Shown here piece after piece: positions 22,190 through 33,589 of a stretch of DNA of 64,000 bases (positions within the stretch are counted from its first letter, which is position 1; each line of letters begins with the position of its first letter). The notes under the pieces are model-generated. The model was not told the DNA's origin, searched no databases, and saw only the letters and a list, made by a program, of their open reading frames with translations. Source of the stretch: Macrotis lagotis (Eukaryota; Chordata; Mammalia; Peramelemorphia; Peramelidae); assembly GCF_037893015.1 (NCBI RefSeq), contig NC_133666.1, forward strand, positions 159,236,490-159,300,489, given 5' to 3'. A program made the translations under genes and the position numbers.

Positions 22190-22410
22190 GGAGAATAATT
22201 GCTAGACTTGGAGTCAGAAAGACATCCTTGTGAGTTCAGATCTAGTCTCAGATAGCAATGAACAAACTGCTTAACATTATTTGACTCCATTTTTCATCTT
22301 TAAAACGAGTTGGAGAAGGAAATGGAAAATTCAATATTTTTGTCAACAAAATCACAAATGAGGTCATAAAGAGTGAGACAGGACACATGATGAAACAACA
22401 ACAGAACAGT
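22190..22410 (+). mobile_element. old tRNA SINE with RTE-like 3' end
   Basis: tRNA-related head with 'gacttggagtcagaaagac', middle 'ctccatttttcatcttt', and tail 'gttggagaaggaaatgg', then 'gtcataaagagtgagacagg' and 'gaaacaacaacagaac'. This tail is typical of SINEs whose 3' end derives from RTE-type LINEs (MAR1-like in marsupials). It differs from the other SINEs here, which end in simple oligo-A and look L1-driven. Confidence 0.75.
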
Positions 22411-22673
22411 AACTAAATGTGTATCATATTGTATTGCAATAATCAATAAAGGGGAAGCAAATTTAACATTCTAGTCATGAATTCAAACGACTGATGATGA
22501 AATAAAAGTGATGCAAAAAAGGAAAAGAACGAGAAATACATTGACACTGACCAACTATGTTAATTTATTTTGCCTAACTATACATTTGTTTTGAAAGGAA
22601 GGCTTCTATTCTAAAAGGGAATGGATGGAAAGTAGTTAGTGGATACTGACAGTCAAATAATGAATCAAATCTT
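22411..22673. other. unassigned sequence
   Basis: No feature recognised. Confidence 0.4.
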
Positions 22674-23605
22674 TTTTTTCTGGTACTTAAATATTTTATT
22701 TATTTGAGTTTTACAATTTTAGCCCTGATCTTACTTCCCCCCCACCCCCCAGAGAAGGCAATTTGCCAGTCTTTACATTGTTTGCATGGTATACATTGAT
22801 CCAAACTGAATGTGATCAGAGAGAAATCATATCCTTAAGGAAGAAATGAAAATGTTCTGAGTTTCTTTAAGAGATAGCAATATCAGACAATAAGATATCA
22901 GTTTTTTTCCTAAATTAAAGTTAATAGCCCTTGGTTTTTGTTCAAACTCCACAGTTCTTTCTCTGGATACAAATGGCATTCTTCACTGCAGACAGCCCCA
23001 AATTGTCCCCTCTTGTTGCACTAATGGAATGAGCAAGTCCATCAAGGTTGATCATTGTCCCCATTTTGCTGTTAGGGTGTACAGGATTTTTCTGGTTCTG
23101 CTCATCTCATTCAACATCAGTTCATGCAAATCCCTCCAGGCTTCCCTGAATTCCCAACCCTCATGGTTTCTAATAGAATAATAGTGTTCCATGACATACA
23201 TATACCACAGTATGTTAAGCCATTTCTCAAATGAAGGACATTTACTTGATTTTCAATTCTTTGCCACCACAAACAGTTTTCTTAATATTAAACCAACTCT
23301 GCAATCCTGGGAAAAATTCTACTTGGTGAAAATGTATTATCCTAGTTGGTGTATTTGTTTTGCTAAGATTTTATTTAAGATTTTAGCATCTACATTCATC
23401 AGGGAGATAGGTCTGTAATTTTCTTTCTCTGTTTTGTGTCTTCCTGGTTTAGGTATCAGCACTATATTGGTGTCATAGAAAGAGCTAGCCAGAGTTCCAT
23501 CATGTCCTATTTTTCCAAAGAGTTTATATAGAATTGGAACCAATTGTTCTTTAAATGTTTTGGAGAATTCACTTGTGAATCTATCAGGCCCCGGCGATTA
23601 GTAGA
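22674..23605 (-). mobile_element. L1 fragment with internal deletion, minus strand
   Basis: Left end matches the L1 3' UTR/tail (oligo-T, then 'atttgagttttacaatttt'). The sequence runs through the ORF2 C-terminus until about 23,275. There it jumps to the central reverse transcriptase: the minus-strand open piece 23,337-23,543 contains [20 protein letters not shown]. About 2.5-3 kb of ORF2, judged against the 5,340-9,000 copy, is missing between these two parts. Confidence 0.85.
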
Positions 23606-23625
23606 CTACTAGATTAGTAGATAGA

Positions 23626-23710
23626 GACTATCTGTCTCTGTCTCTGTCTCTGTCTCTGTCTCTGTCTCTGTCTCTGTCTCTGTCTCTGTCTCTGTCTCTC
23701 TCTGTCTCTT

Positions 23711-23777
<67 letters not shown>
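23626..23777. repeat. compound microsatellite (TCTCTG)n-(TC)n-(TA)n
   Basis: Hexanucleotide tctctg/tgtctc units to about 23,712, then a CT run to about 23,743, then a TA run to about 23,777. It abuts the truncated L1 end. Confidence 0.97.
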
Positions 23778-23780
<3 letters not shown>

Positions 23781-23879
23781 GATTTTTTTCAACTTGACAC
23801 AGAGATGTGGAGGAGGAAATGTCTCATGATTTTTCCTTAATCAGTCCCTGTTTGGGATTTTCTGGTCAGAAAATCAGTC

Positions 23880-25034
23880 TGTTGGGAGAAAAAAACCATA
23901 TACAACTTAACAGTGCAGGTCAGAAGGAAATTTATTCAGGTACGTAGTTATGGAAAAGATTTTAAAGAAGTGCCCGGGGAAACAATCATTACAACTAGGA
24001 GTTCTGATAAAGAGGTCATAAAATATACAGAGAATTGTATCAAATTTATAAGGTGTCATTTCCAGTTGATAAATGTTGAAAAGATATGCATAGACGATTT
24101 TTAAATGAAGAAATTAAAATTATATGTAGTCATATAAATATGCTCCAAATCATTATTGATTAGAGAAATGTAAATTAAAATAACAATGAGGTATAACCTC
24201 ACATCTAGAAAAAGGGAAAATGATCAATGTTGGAGAGATGGTGGGAGGACTCCTGGGACATTGATGAATTGCTGGTGGAGTTGTGAATGGATCCAACCAT
24301 TCTGGAGAACAATATGGAACTATGCACAAAGTGTAATAAAAATCTTCATTCCCTTTAACCCAGAAATTATATTTCTAGGTCTATATCCAGAAGAAATTAT
24401 AAAAAAAGGAAAAAATCCCACATATTTCAAAATATTAAAACCACTTCTTTTTTGGAGTGGCAAAGAATTGGAAATTGAGGGGATGCCCATCAATTAGGGA
24501 ATTCATAAACAAATTATGATACATGAATACTGGGGAATATTGTTGTTTTATAAGAAACCATAAATGGCTGGAGTCAAAAGAAGCATGGAATGAGTTACAG
24601 GATCTGTTACTGAGGGAAGGGAGCAGAACTAAAAGAACAATGTACACATTCACAACAACATTGTGAGATGATCAACTTTGATGGAAGCAGCTCCACTCAG
24701 CAGATCAGAGAGCTAGGACAACTATATTAGACCAGCTATGGACAATGTTATCCCTGTTCAATGGAAGAAAACCAAAGCAAAACAATCCAAAACAAAAATG
24801 ATTTCTTATGCATCTCTTTCCCTTAATTCAAATTCCCCTTACTGAAAACAACTTATTTGTAAGAATGTTTACCAAAAATATGTATGGTAACTTGCTAACG
24901 TGTAATGTTAACCTGAACATTCGCCACTGAGGGGAGGGGGGTGGGAAGGGAGAGTGGAAGAAAATTTTGTAACTTTAAAATATGCATATGCTTATGGATA
25001 AATGTTGAAAAATTAAAAAAAATAAGAAAAAAAT
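23880..25034 (+). mobile_element. 5'-truncated L1 (second subfamily), plus strand
   Basis: Plus-strand C-terminal ORF2 remnant. The open piece 24,186-24,497 contains CWWSCEWIQPFWRTIWNYAQ, the C-terminal L1 block also seen in other copies. A 3' UTR ends in an A-rich tail at about 25,034. The 3' UTR ('tgtatggtaacttgctaacg') differs from the 5-11 kb L1, marking another subfamily. Confidence 0.85.
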
Positions 25035-26039
25035 GTGCCCCCTTCCCTCACATATCCAGAATAGAACATAAAGCAGAAAACTCCTGGCTTTGGAAACAGA
25101 ATAAAAACATTTTCCGTGTAGTTAGCATCATAGAGAAGGGGAACACTATATTGATGCTGTGTGACTGACTTTTCAAAGAGATTTGGGAATAATGCCTAGT
25201 GCAAGAAAGTAAATGCTTTATTTTCAATGTATATTGAAATGGAGGCTACCTAAAATTTGGAGTGAGTCACATTAAGAAAGGGGAAATACAGGACTGTTCT
25301 TTATTTGAATCTACTAAGTTCAGGGTTCATCACAATAATGAATGATGATAGTGACATCCTTGTTAGGAGCTAAGGTTAAATGAAGCCATGTTGAGAAAGT
25401 AGATGAAATTAGACAACATGGTGTCAAAGAGGACATCAACATTATCATTGTGGGGTAGAGTAGATGATTGTGAGCTAAGTCTTATTACACTTCTTTGAGA
25501 AAAGAAATGAATGACCTAGAAGTAAGTGTATAATGGTAATAAGAATTGTACTGGATTCTGAAAATGAAATAAAATCAGAAGTAAAAGGATATTTAGAGGA
25601 AGAGGGTCTGGAAATAAAAGTAACAAGAGTGAATATTTGTTATTTGTTTTCTGCTATTTCTCACCTGGCATATTGAGAAACATGAGAAATATCACACCCA
25701 AGAGAGGAAAACAGGAATGCAGAATCTTCTGAAGTGATCCATATTTCTGGGAGACCAAGAAAGGGGTTTTTCTTCTATTCTATTCAGTTTCAATAAGAGT
25801 GAATCATTTGTACTGACTGGGAATTTCAGGAAAATGATGCATGTAAAGTGTCAGACTCACATTGATGATAGAAAGGAACTGTTTCCCTAAGAAAGAGTTG
25901 ATAATCTATGGCAACTTTCAGTAACTACAGTGTCATAGGCAGTAGTTAGAAACTAACAGAATGAGCAACATTAAACCAGAAAATATTCCTTCAAGCTTTA
26001 ATATTATGATTCTTTGATTCTATTAGAAAGTAATAATAG
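25035..26039. other. unassigned sequence
   Basis: About 1 kb with no gene, repeat or RNA recognised; possibly unique DNA. Confidence 0.4.
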
Positions 26040-26040
26040 G

Positions 26041-26198
26041 AGTAACTAGGTGGTGCAGTGGTTAGAGCACCAGCCCTGGAGTCAGGAGTACCTGAGTTCA
26101 AATCCATCCTCAGACACTTAATAATTACCTAGCTGTGTAAGCTTGGGCAAGCCCCTTAACCCCACTGCCTTGCCAAAAAAAACCAACCTAAAAAAACA
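26041..26198 (+). mobile_element. tRNA-derived marsupial SINE, plus strand
   Basis: Head 'gtaactaggtggtgcagtgg', tail of A-rich sequence. Near-perfect target duplication: 'gaaagtaataatag' (about 26,026-26,039) and 'gaaagtattaatag' (about 26,199-26,212). Confidence 0.92.
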
Positions 26199-26532
26199 GA
26201 AAGTATTAATAGATAAGTAGGTAAGTAACCAACATAGATAGATGTGCGTGTCTGCTAACAAAGTCCACATATAAAGTCCTGTTCTTGTTTTGAGAAGAGA
26301 ATTTTGAGCAAAGTTATGCAGTATCTTGTAGTGATTGTCCATGATATATAAAGAGTACATTTGGGAGAATGGCCTAATAGAAAGAGTTTAATTTGAAAAA
26401 CTTTAGATATTACATTAGATGAACAGAATGGGTTCATATTATGAAGTGGAGGAATTTAGGCATGGTATGATTTGGAAACAAGGACTACTCAAGTGATGAA
26501 GGGGATAAAAAAAACCATTTCTATCTGATTGA

Positions 26533-26832
26533 AATACTTTTTTCCCCCTTTTTTCTTTCTTTATTTTCAGCCATTTGCACAAGTATATTTTTGATTTTCA
26601 AAATTTCCTTAAGTCTCCCTTCCTACGCCTCTCCCTTCAGCAGCAAACAGGTTAGTATGTACATATCTATTTTGATAAACATGATTACAGATAATAATTA
26701 GTTATTTTTGGTATGAGGAATTAGGATTCAGGGAAAGGTATTCATAAGAGATAATTTTTATAAAGTGTTCATCAGATTCTGAAGGGTTGTTTGTGTTTGT
26801 GTGTGTGTGTGTGTATGTATGTGTATGTGCAT

Positions 26833-26879
<47 letters not shown>

Positions 26880-28265
26880 GTTTTGTTTTTCTTCCTCTGG
26901 TTGGGGTTAACATAGTCCATAGCTGGTCTAATACAGTTGTCCTAGCTCTCTAAACTGCTGAGAGGAGTTGCTTCCATCAAGTTTGTTCTCAAAATGTTGT
27001 TGAAATGTCCATTGTTCTCTTGAATCTATTCCTTTTGCTCAGCATCAGATCCCATAAGTCATTCCATGCCTTTCAAGACTCTGCCCATTTGTGGTTTCCT
27101 ATAGAACAATAGTATTCTTTAGTATTCATGTACCTAACTTGTTTAGCCATTCCCCAATTCATGGCTATTCCCTCAATTTCCAGTTCTTTGCCACTATAAA
27201 AAGGGTTGTTATGAACATTTTGGATCATGTAGGACCTCTTTCATTTTTTATAATTTCTTCTGGATATAGACCTAGAAATAGTATTGGTAGGTCAAAGGGT
27301 ATGAACATTTTTATTGCTCCTTGAGCATAGTTCCTTATATGCTCTCCAGAAAGGTTGATTCATTCACAATTCCACCAGCAATGCATCAATGTCCGAATCC
27401 TCCCACAACCTTTCCAACATTGATCATTTTTCCCTTTTTCTCATCTTGTTCAATCTAGTAGGTGTGAGATGATCCTTCATTGTTGTTTTAATTTGTATGT
27501 CTCTTATAAATAATGAATTGAATATTTTTTTCAAATGATAACATATATATCTTTAATTTCTTCATTTGAAAACTGCCTGTTCATATCCTTTGACCATTTT
27601 TCAGTTGGGGAATGACATGTAACCTTATAAATTTGTTGCAATTCTCTATATATTTTAGAAACAAGACCTTTATCAGAACTCCTAGTTGTGAAGATTGATT
27701 CCCAGCTTTCTGTTTTCCTTCTAATTTTGGCTGCATTGACTTTATTAGTGCAAAACCTTTTTAACTTAATATAGTCAAAATCATTCATTTTGCAATTTAT
27801 AACATGCTCTAATTCTTGTTTGTTTGTAAATTTGTCACTTTTCCATAGATCTGGTGGATAAAATCTTTTTTGGTCTATTAATTTATCTATGGTATCACTC
27901 TTTATGTCTAAATCCTATATCCATTTTGACCTTATTTTGGTACAGGGTGTGAGTTGTGCATCTATGCCTAGATTTTGTCATACTATTTTCAAGTTTTCCC
28001 AAAAATTTTTGTCAAATAGTGAGGTCTTATACCAGAAACTGATGATGTCTTTGGGTTTGTCAAATAATAGATTGCTGTAGTCATTTACTTTGACTTCTTT
28101 TGAACCTCTCCTAATCCACTGATCCATTACTGTATTTCTTAACCAGTAGCAAGCAGTTTTGATGGCTGCTGCTTTATAGTATAGTTTTAGCTGGCTGAAA
28201 TACTTTGGCACTTCTCCATTATATTTCAGGAAAAGCATCATTTGAGGATATAATGATAAAATTAA
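26533..28265 (-). mobile_element. 5'-truncated L1 (second subfamily), minus strand
   Basis: 3' UTR at the left ('agccatttgcacaagtatat'), ORF2 C-terminus to the right. Open minus-strand pieces at 27,531-27,788 and 27,978-28,283 contain TRSSDKGLVSKIYRELQ and YWLRNTVMDQWIRRG, corresponding to L1 C-terminal blocks. It is in inverted orientation to the related plus-strand copy at 23,880-25,034. Confidence 0.85.
26797..26876. repeat. (TG)n microsatellite within L1 3' UTR
   Basis: TG/GT repeat with TATG interruptions in its left half and a pure run at the right. Lies inside the L1 3' UTR copy. Confidence 0.97.
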
Positions 28266-29917
28266 ACCAGTCTTAGGACTCACAACTCATCATTATCCTC
28301 TATCTCTCAAATCAAAGTGTGGAACTATGAACTTCAAAAGTTCCGTTTAAGAAGGGAACTCAGGCCAGGAAACTCTTCATTTCTCATCTGACCCTATTAC
28401 TTTGGAATTTCTCTCACTTCTCCAAAATGCTTCCTGACCAACTCCAGGCACTAGCAACTTGAATGAAAAGGTGAGTGACAGAAACTATGTATATCAAACT
28501 GGCATTGAGCCACTTGTCCAAACAATTTCAGTTAAGCCTCCAAAGATTGCAATCATCTCCCCTCTCAAAAGGATTATATTCTACTAGGAGAAATAACAAG
28601 TAAATATATAAGGATTTACAAAATATTAAAGGAATAAAAATGGTACAAGGTATTCCCAAATATTCGTGTGAAAAAATGAAGAGAGATTAAAGTTAACACC
28701 ATCCATTCCTTTAAGGAATTCACATTCTAATGAGAAACAAATCTATATGTACTAACATACAAAGTAACTATGAAGAGATTAAGTACAAGAAGGAGGGAGC
28801 AGAAAGAATTGTGTACTAGCCAACTCTAACTTCCACAGTGACATACACAGCAGAGTTGCAAGTGTTGCAAGTTGCAAATGGATTTTATTTCAGAGAATGT
28901 ATTGCATGATGAGGGCTATCTACTTGGAAAGTATATGCGGCATAAGAACAAAATGTCTTAACATATTAAATAAATTAAAAAAATATTACAAATCCCAAGC
29001 TTCTGAAGTTGTCATTCAAAGGTTTAATTCTAACTTCCAGCCCACATAAGCAGTCTTATATCATATATAGCTCATATTCCATAATTTTCCATAAACAGTT
29101 CATATTCCATTTATTTCCATATTTCTTTCCTCCCATCTTATTGTTGTACTGAATAATACTCTTACTCTCCTATGTCTAGACTAGCATTTACTACCATCTT
29201 TGTCTGCTCTGTTCTCTTCAGGGTCCAAGTTAAGAATGACCTAATATAAAATCTTCCCTGTAATATTCCTCCCTAGAATAAAACAAGTTCCTCTTCAATT
29301 TTTTCTTCAAATCATTTTGAATCTCATCTTTGCTCTTAGTCCCCCGGTATCAAAATAACTGACCCAAATCCTTTATAGCTATGGTATTTATATTTTCATG
29401 CTTGTTATATTTGGGGGATTAAACGCTTTTTGAATCATTCTTTTTATGCTTAGAATTTCTACACAATATTCATGTAATAACTGGTTATTAGTTGACTAAG
29501 CCTTGGATAGAATAGACACTTAGTAATATTTGTTGAATTAAATTAATTTTATTTAATACATGTAAAAGAGATCCCTAACATACATTCCTAAAATAGGATC
29601 ATTTATTGATATTGAGGAAATAAGTGGCAGAAATAAAGTGGATGAAATAAAAGGAAAATTAATTTATTTTGGCTCAGTTTTCTAGAAAACAATATTTTGT
29701 GAAGAAAAATATCATAACACTAAAAGATGGAACCATCTGTGAAATAGTAGATTTGAATGTCAGATCTAATGGAAATTTAATGAGCTGAGTGGACTTCTTT
29801 TGGACAGACATAAAGAATAAATTAAATGACTGGGTTATTTTAGTATATGATCTTTTGTGGACATTTTTTCATACTTTGAATTTGTCCTTTCTTATTCTTT
29901 CAAGTATCCATTGCTGT
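28266..29917. other. unassigned sequence
   Basis: About 1.6 kb without a feature I can support. A short repeat 'gttgcaagtgttgcaagttgc' type motif lies at about 28,855-28,876. Confidence 0.4.
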
Positions 29918-30064
29918 AACTACCTAGGGTCACAAAGTTATAAACATCTGAGATTGAATTTGAACTCAGGTCATTCTGACTCCATTCTAGTGATCCTTTG
30001 AGTGTGCTTCCTAGCTACATTGAATTACTTACTGTGAGTTCATTGTTTATAAGTGTATTTACTT

Positions 30065-30096
<32 letters not shown>

Positions 30097-30328
30097 TACA
30101 TATGTTTATGCTTTCTCTTCAAATCTTTTTTCTCATTTGCTTTTTCCCTAAACTCTTATTTTATTTATTGATCTCTTTCTCCCCCTATACATTCATTTAT
30201 TTACTATTCGTCTGTTTGTTCATTCATTCCTTTTTTCTTTCTTTTGTTTGTTTTTTATTTATATGCTTGTTGGGGAAAAACTAATGTAAAGTTGATTTAG
30301 TTGGACTTGCAGAGTACAGTGGTCAGAA
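29918..30328. repeat. about 400-bp duplicated segment, copy 1
   Basis: Matches 31,878-32,340 in the same orientation from 'cacaaagtta' to 'gagtacagtggtcagaa', including the TA array (about 30,064-30,100), 'tgtctgtttgttcattcatt'-type text and 'aaaaactaatgtaaagtt'. The left edge begins inside a MIR-like sequence that is more complete at the other copy. Confidence 0.85.
30064..30100. repeat. (TA)n microsatellite
   Basis: TA run with a few CATA interruptions to the right, inside duplicated copy 1. Confidence 0.95.
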
Positions 30329-31730
30329 TCTATGCCATAAATTCATCAGCAGAAGTGAAAGTGGTGTATTGGTGATTATTTAACTATCAGTTCTCTGAAA
30401 TTATTGGACAAACAGATTTTATCTGTGTTATTAACATTTTTTCCCCTGAGACTCTTAATTCTGGACAATTAACAAAACAAGTCAAATACCGATTTGAAGC
30501 ATTTGCTGATTGGTGGTTTATAACTGCTCACACTGAAAATTAACAATTGTTCTTTTGAACCAGTCTATGATGGAGACACTGTATATTAAGAAGTACCAGT
30601 TTTCATCATTTTTTATGATATTAGGGCTAGATAAATACTTTTATGAAATTAGTGACACTGAACGAAAAGAAATTTGATTATTTTGAAGGTTTGATTTTTG
30701 GAATCATTAAACTGTTATATTAATCATCCAGAATCTTTTTTCTTATAGTTGTGCATTTTTATTTATACAACTGTTTTTTTCTTTTAGTACTTTAATGAAT
30801 TAGATATTACATTTAAGTCATTGCCTGGATACAACATTTGGACTAAAGAAGGCCCATAAAGTCATTCAGGTTTTTAGGGTGTCATTTATGCCCTGGTAGG
30901 ACAATATAGTCAATATATTACTAGAAAGGCCTAGGAAGTAGATGACAGAAACTCATTAAAGTCATCCAGACACTGAGGATTAAAGCTACTCTGTATAAAC
31001 AGGAATCCATACTTGCTCAAGTGGCAAGTGCTATTTGCTTCCATCTTGAAACATTTCTCATTAAAGACAGCATGAAGTAATGACTACTCTTGCAGTCAGA
31101 AGAACCTGGCTTTAGGTTTTGTCTCTAACATTCTGAGTAGGAGAATAACATGGCTCTGTTTGTTTCAGTTATTAGATAATATAATAATGCTGTTATAAAT
31201 ATTATAGGGCTTATGAAGTCCTTTTTGTCATTCACCACCTTGAGAGATATACATATTTTAAAGTTATGGATATTATAGTAAATTTCATACTCTTTTCCAG
31301 AATTAGGGAGCCAATTCATAAATTTATCTGCAGTGGATTAATATACCTTTATTTCCCAAATCATGCCAATTTTTTTTTACTTTCCTAATTTACTGGTTGT
31401 AAGCTATAATTTCAGGGTTGTTTTACATTTCTTTCTATTATTAGTGATATGGGGTACCTTTTACTGTAGTTATTAATAGTTTGAAATTCATCTTTTGAGA
31501 TCTCATATCCTTATGATATTTTAAACTAATTCTTAGTTTTAGATTTATGTGATTTACCACATTAAGAAATAATTTATTTATTTTTAGGCTTTTTAAGGTT
31601 TCACAATAAAAGTGTACTGAAGCTTTCCAATTTTTTCAATTACTTTCAACTTTTTGATTTTGTTGTAATATTTCTTGTTTCATAGAGCCATTGACATCTT
31701 TATGTTCATACATTTATGATAATAATTATT
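30329..31730. other. unassigned AT-rich sequence
   Basis: No gene, RNA or clear repeat recognised in 1.4 kb between the two duplicated copies. Confidence 0.4.
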
Positions 31731-31734
31731 AATA

Positions 31735-31955
31735 TTAATAGCAATTAACATGATATAATGCCTTAAGGTTTGCCAAAAGGCAAAATAATATTTAATTTTC
31801 TCTCTATATATAATCCTGGGAAGTGGGTGCTATAGTTATCCCAATTTTACAGAAACTGAAACATTTAAAAGTTAAATGATTTACCTAGGATCACAAAGTT
31901 AAAAAACATCTGAGTTTGAATTTGAACTCAGGTCATTCTGACTCCATTCTAGTGA
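31735..31955 (+). mobile_element. MIR/core-SINE remnant
   Basis: Shows the old mammalian SINE profile 'atcccaattttacagaaact', then 'gatttacctaggatcacaaa', 'gaactcaggtcattctgact'. Much decayed, no target duplication. The 3' half of the same sequence is repeated at 29,918-29,985. Confidence 0.75.
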
Positions 31956-32026
31956 TCTTTTGAGTATGTTTCCTAGCTACCTTGAATTGCTTATTCTGAG
32001 TTCATTGTTTATAAGTGTATTTACTT

Positions 32027-32069
<43 letters not shown>

Positions 32070-32340
32070 GTGTGTGTGTGTGTCTATTTACTTTATATAT
32101 ATGTATATATATATATATATGTTTTCTCTTTTTTTCTCATTTTGCTTTTCCCCTAAATTCTTATTTTATTTCTTGATCTCTCTCTCTCTCCCCCATACAT
32201 TCATTCATTTACTATTTGTCTGTTTGTTCATTCATTACTTTTATATTTCTTTTGTTTGTTTTTTTATTTATACACTTGTTGGGGGAAAAACTAATGTAAA
32301 GTTTTGATTTAGTTGGACTTACAGAGTACAGTGGTCAGAA
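31878..32340. repeat. about 400-bp duplicated segment, copy 2
   Basis: Direct counterpart of 29,918-30,328. It overlaps the 3' half of the MIR-like SINE and holds two expanded TA arrays (about 32,026-32,070 and 32,095-32,120) with a TG stretch. Because the MIR is longer here, this is probably the ancestral copy. Confidence 0.85.
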
Positions 32341-32684
32341 AAATAACATGACAATTATAACGTTATAAATTAATGACTGTTTATTAGAAATCATTAGGAG
32401 GTGAAAAATACAAATACATTTTGGCCTGAAGAGGAACATAATTATAGAACACAAAATCAAATAAAGAACAGTCATATTAACTGGGATTGAAGCAGGAAAG
32501 AGGTTAACTGTTTCTAGTTAAATTAATGCATTTAATGAGGTTTTGTACCTATCATAGCTAGTTTTTGGAGGTAATGAGTTATCATTCTATAGATCTAAGT
32601 ATAAATTAGATAAACACCTGTCAGGGTGTTATTTCTGTTGATTAAAATGTCTAGTGTTATTATAAACTTAAAAGAGACTAGATG

Positions 32685-32834
32685 GGGGCGGCTAGGTGGC
32701 ACAGTGGATAAAGCACCGGCCCTGGAGTCAGGAGTACCTGGTTTCAATTCCAGTCTCAAACACTTAATAATTACCTAGCCATGTGGCATTGGGCAAGCCA
32801 CTTAACTCCATTTGCCTTGCAAAAACCTAAAAAC
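32685..32834 (+). mobile_element. tRNA-derived marsupial SINE, plus strand
   Basis: Head 'gggggcggctaggtggcaca', tail 'ttgcaaaaacctaaaaac'. Target duplication 'aagagactag' at about 32,672-32,681 and 32,835-32,844. Confidence 0.93.
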
Positions 32835-32844
32835 AAGAGACTAG

Positions 32845-33589
32845 GTATAAGTAGAAGATTAGGAAAATATTAATATTGAGGAGTGAAATGACAAGACATT
32901 ATTATTAAAACAAGATTCTCAAACATTTCACATACTATCTACTTCAATTCAAGCATATGTCTAATAGTCAATCTTCATCATGACACCATGACAGGTGTTT
33001 ATCTAAGCTATACTTGGAAAGATCTAGAGAATAAGACCTCATTAGCTCCAACTAGTTATGCTAGGTACAAAACTTCATTACATACATCAATTCATGTCCT
33101 ACTTTCTATCTATTTTGTTAAAGGGTTCCAAACTTGTCATCCTCAACTTTTATGTTTCAGGCTAAACTACTATGCCTCAGCTTTGTCTTAATTCTACTCC
33201 TTTTCACTGTCACATCCTTCCTGGAACTTTTTGCTTTAGGTTCTTCATAATCTCTCTGATAACAGGGCTTCTGGAATTGTATTAATACTCTGACATTTTT
33301 TCTTGTTGTGTGTTGAAATTTTTCAAATAACAAACATTTGTTTTCTCTATCTTCTTCCCCTTTTGAAAAAAAAAGAAAATTAAAAGTCTTGTAAGGAATA
33401 TGTCTAGTTAAGCAAAACAATTCCTTGCACTGACTAGATAAAATTCAATAATTCTGTCATAACCATTCTCTCAGAAGGGAGGTAACACGTTTTATCATTG
33501 TTCTTCTATAGTGATGGTTAGTTATTCAATGAATAAAGTTATTAAAGCATTCAAAGTTGTTTTCTTTGCAGCATAGCTATTTTCCTTTA
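32845..33589. other. unassigned sequence
   Basis: No feature recognised. The minus-strand frame 33,157-33,420 (87 codons) shows no motif. Confidence 0.4.

Noticed and set aside
23626..23712. Possible CRISPR-like regular array
   Set aside because: It is an uninterrupted hexanucleotide microsatellite without spacers, in a mammalian genome.
31960..32307. 115-codon plus-strand frame with many Tyr/Ile
   Set aside because: It is driven by TA and TG repeats within a duplicated segment.
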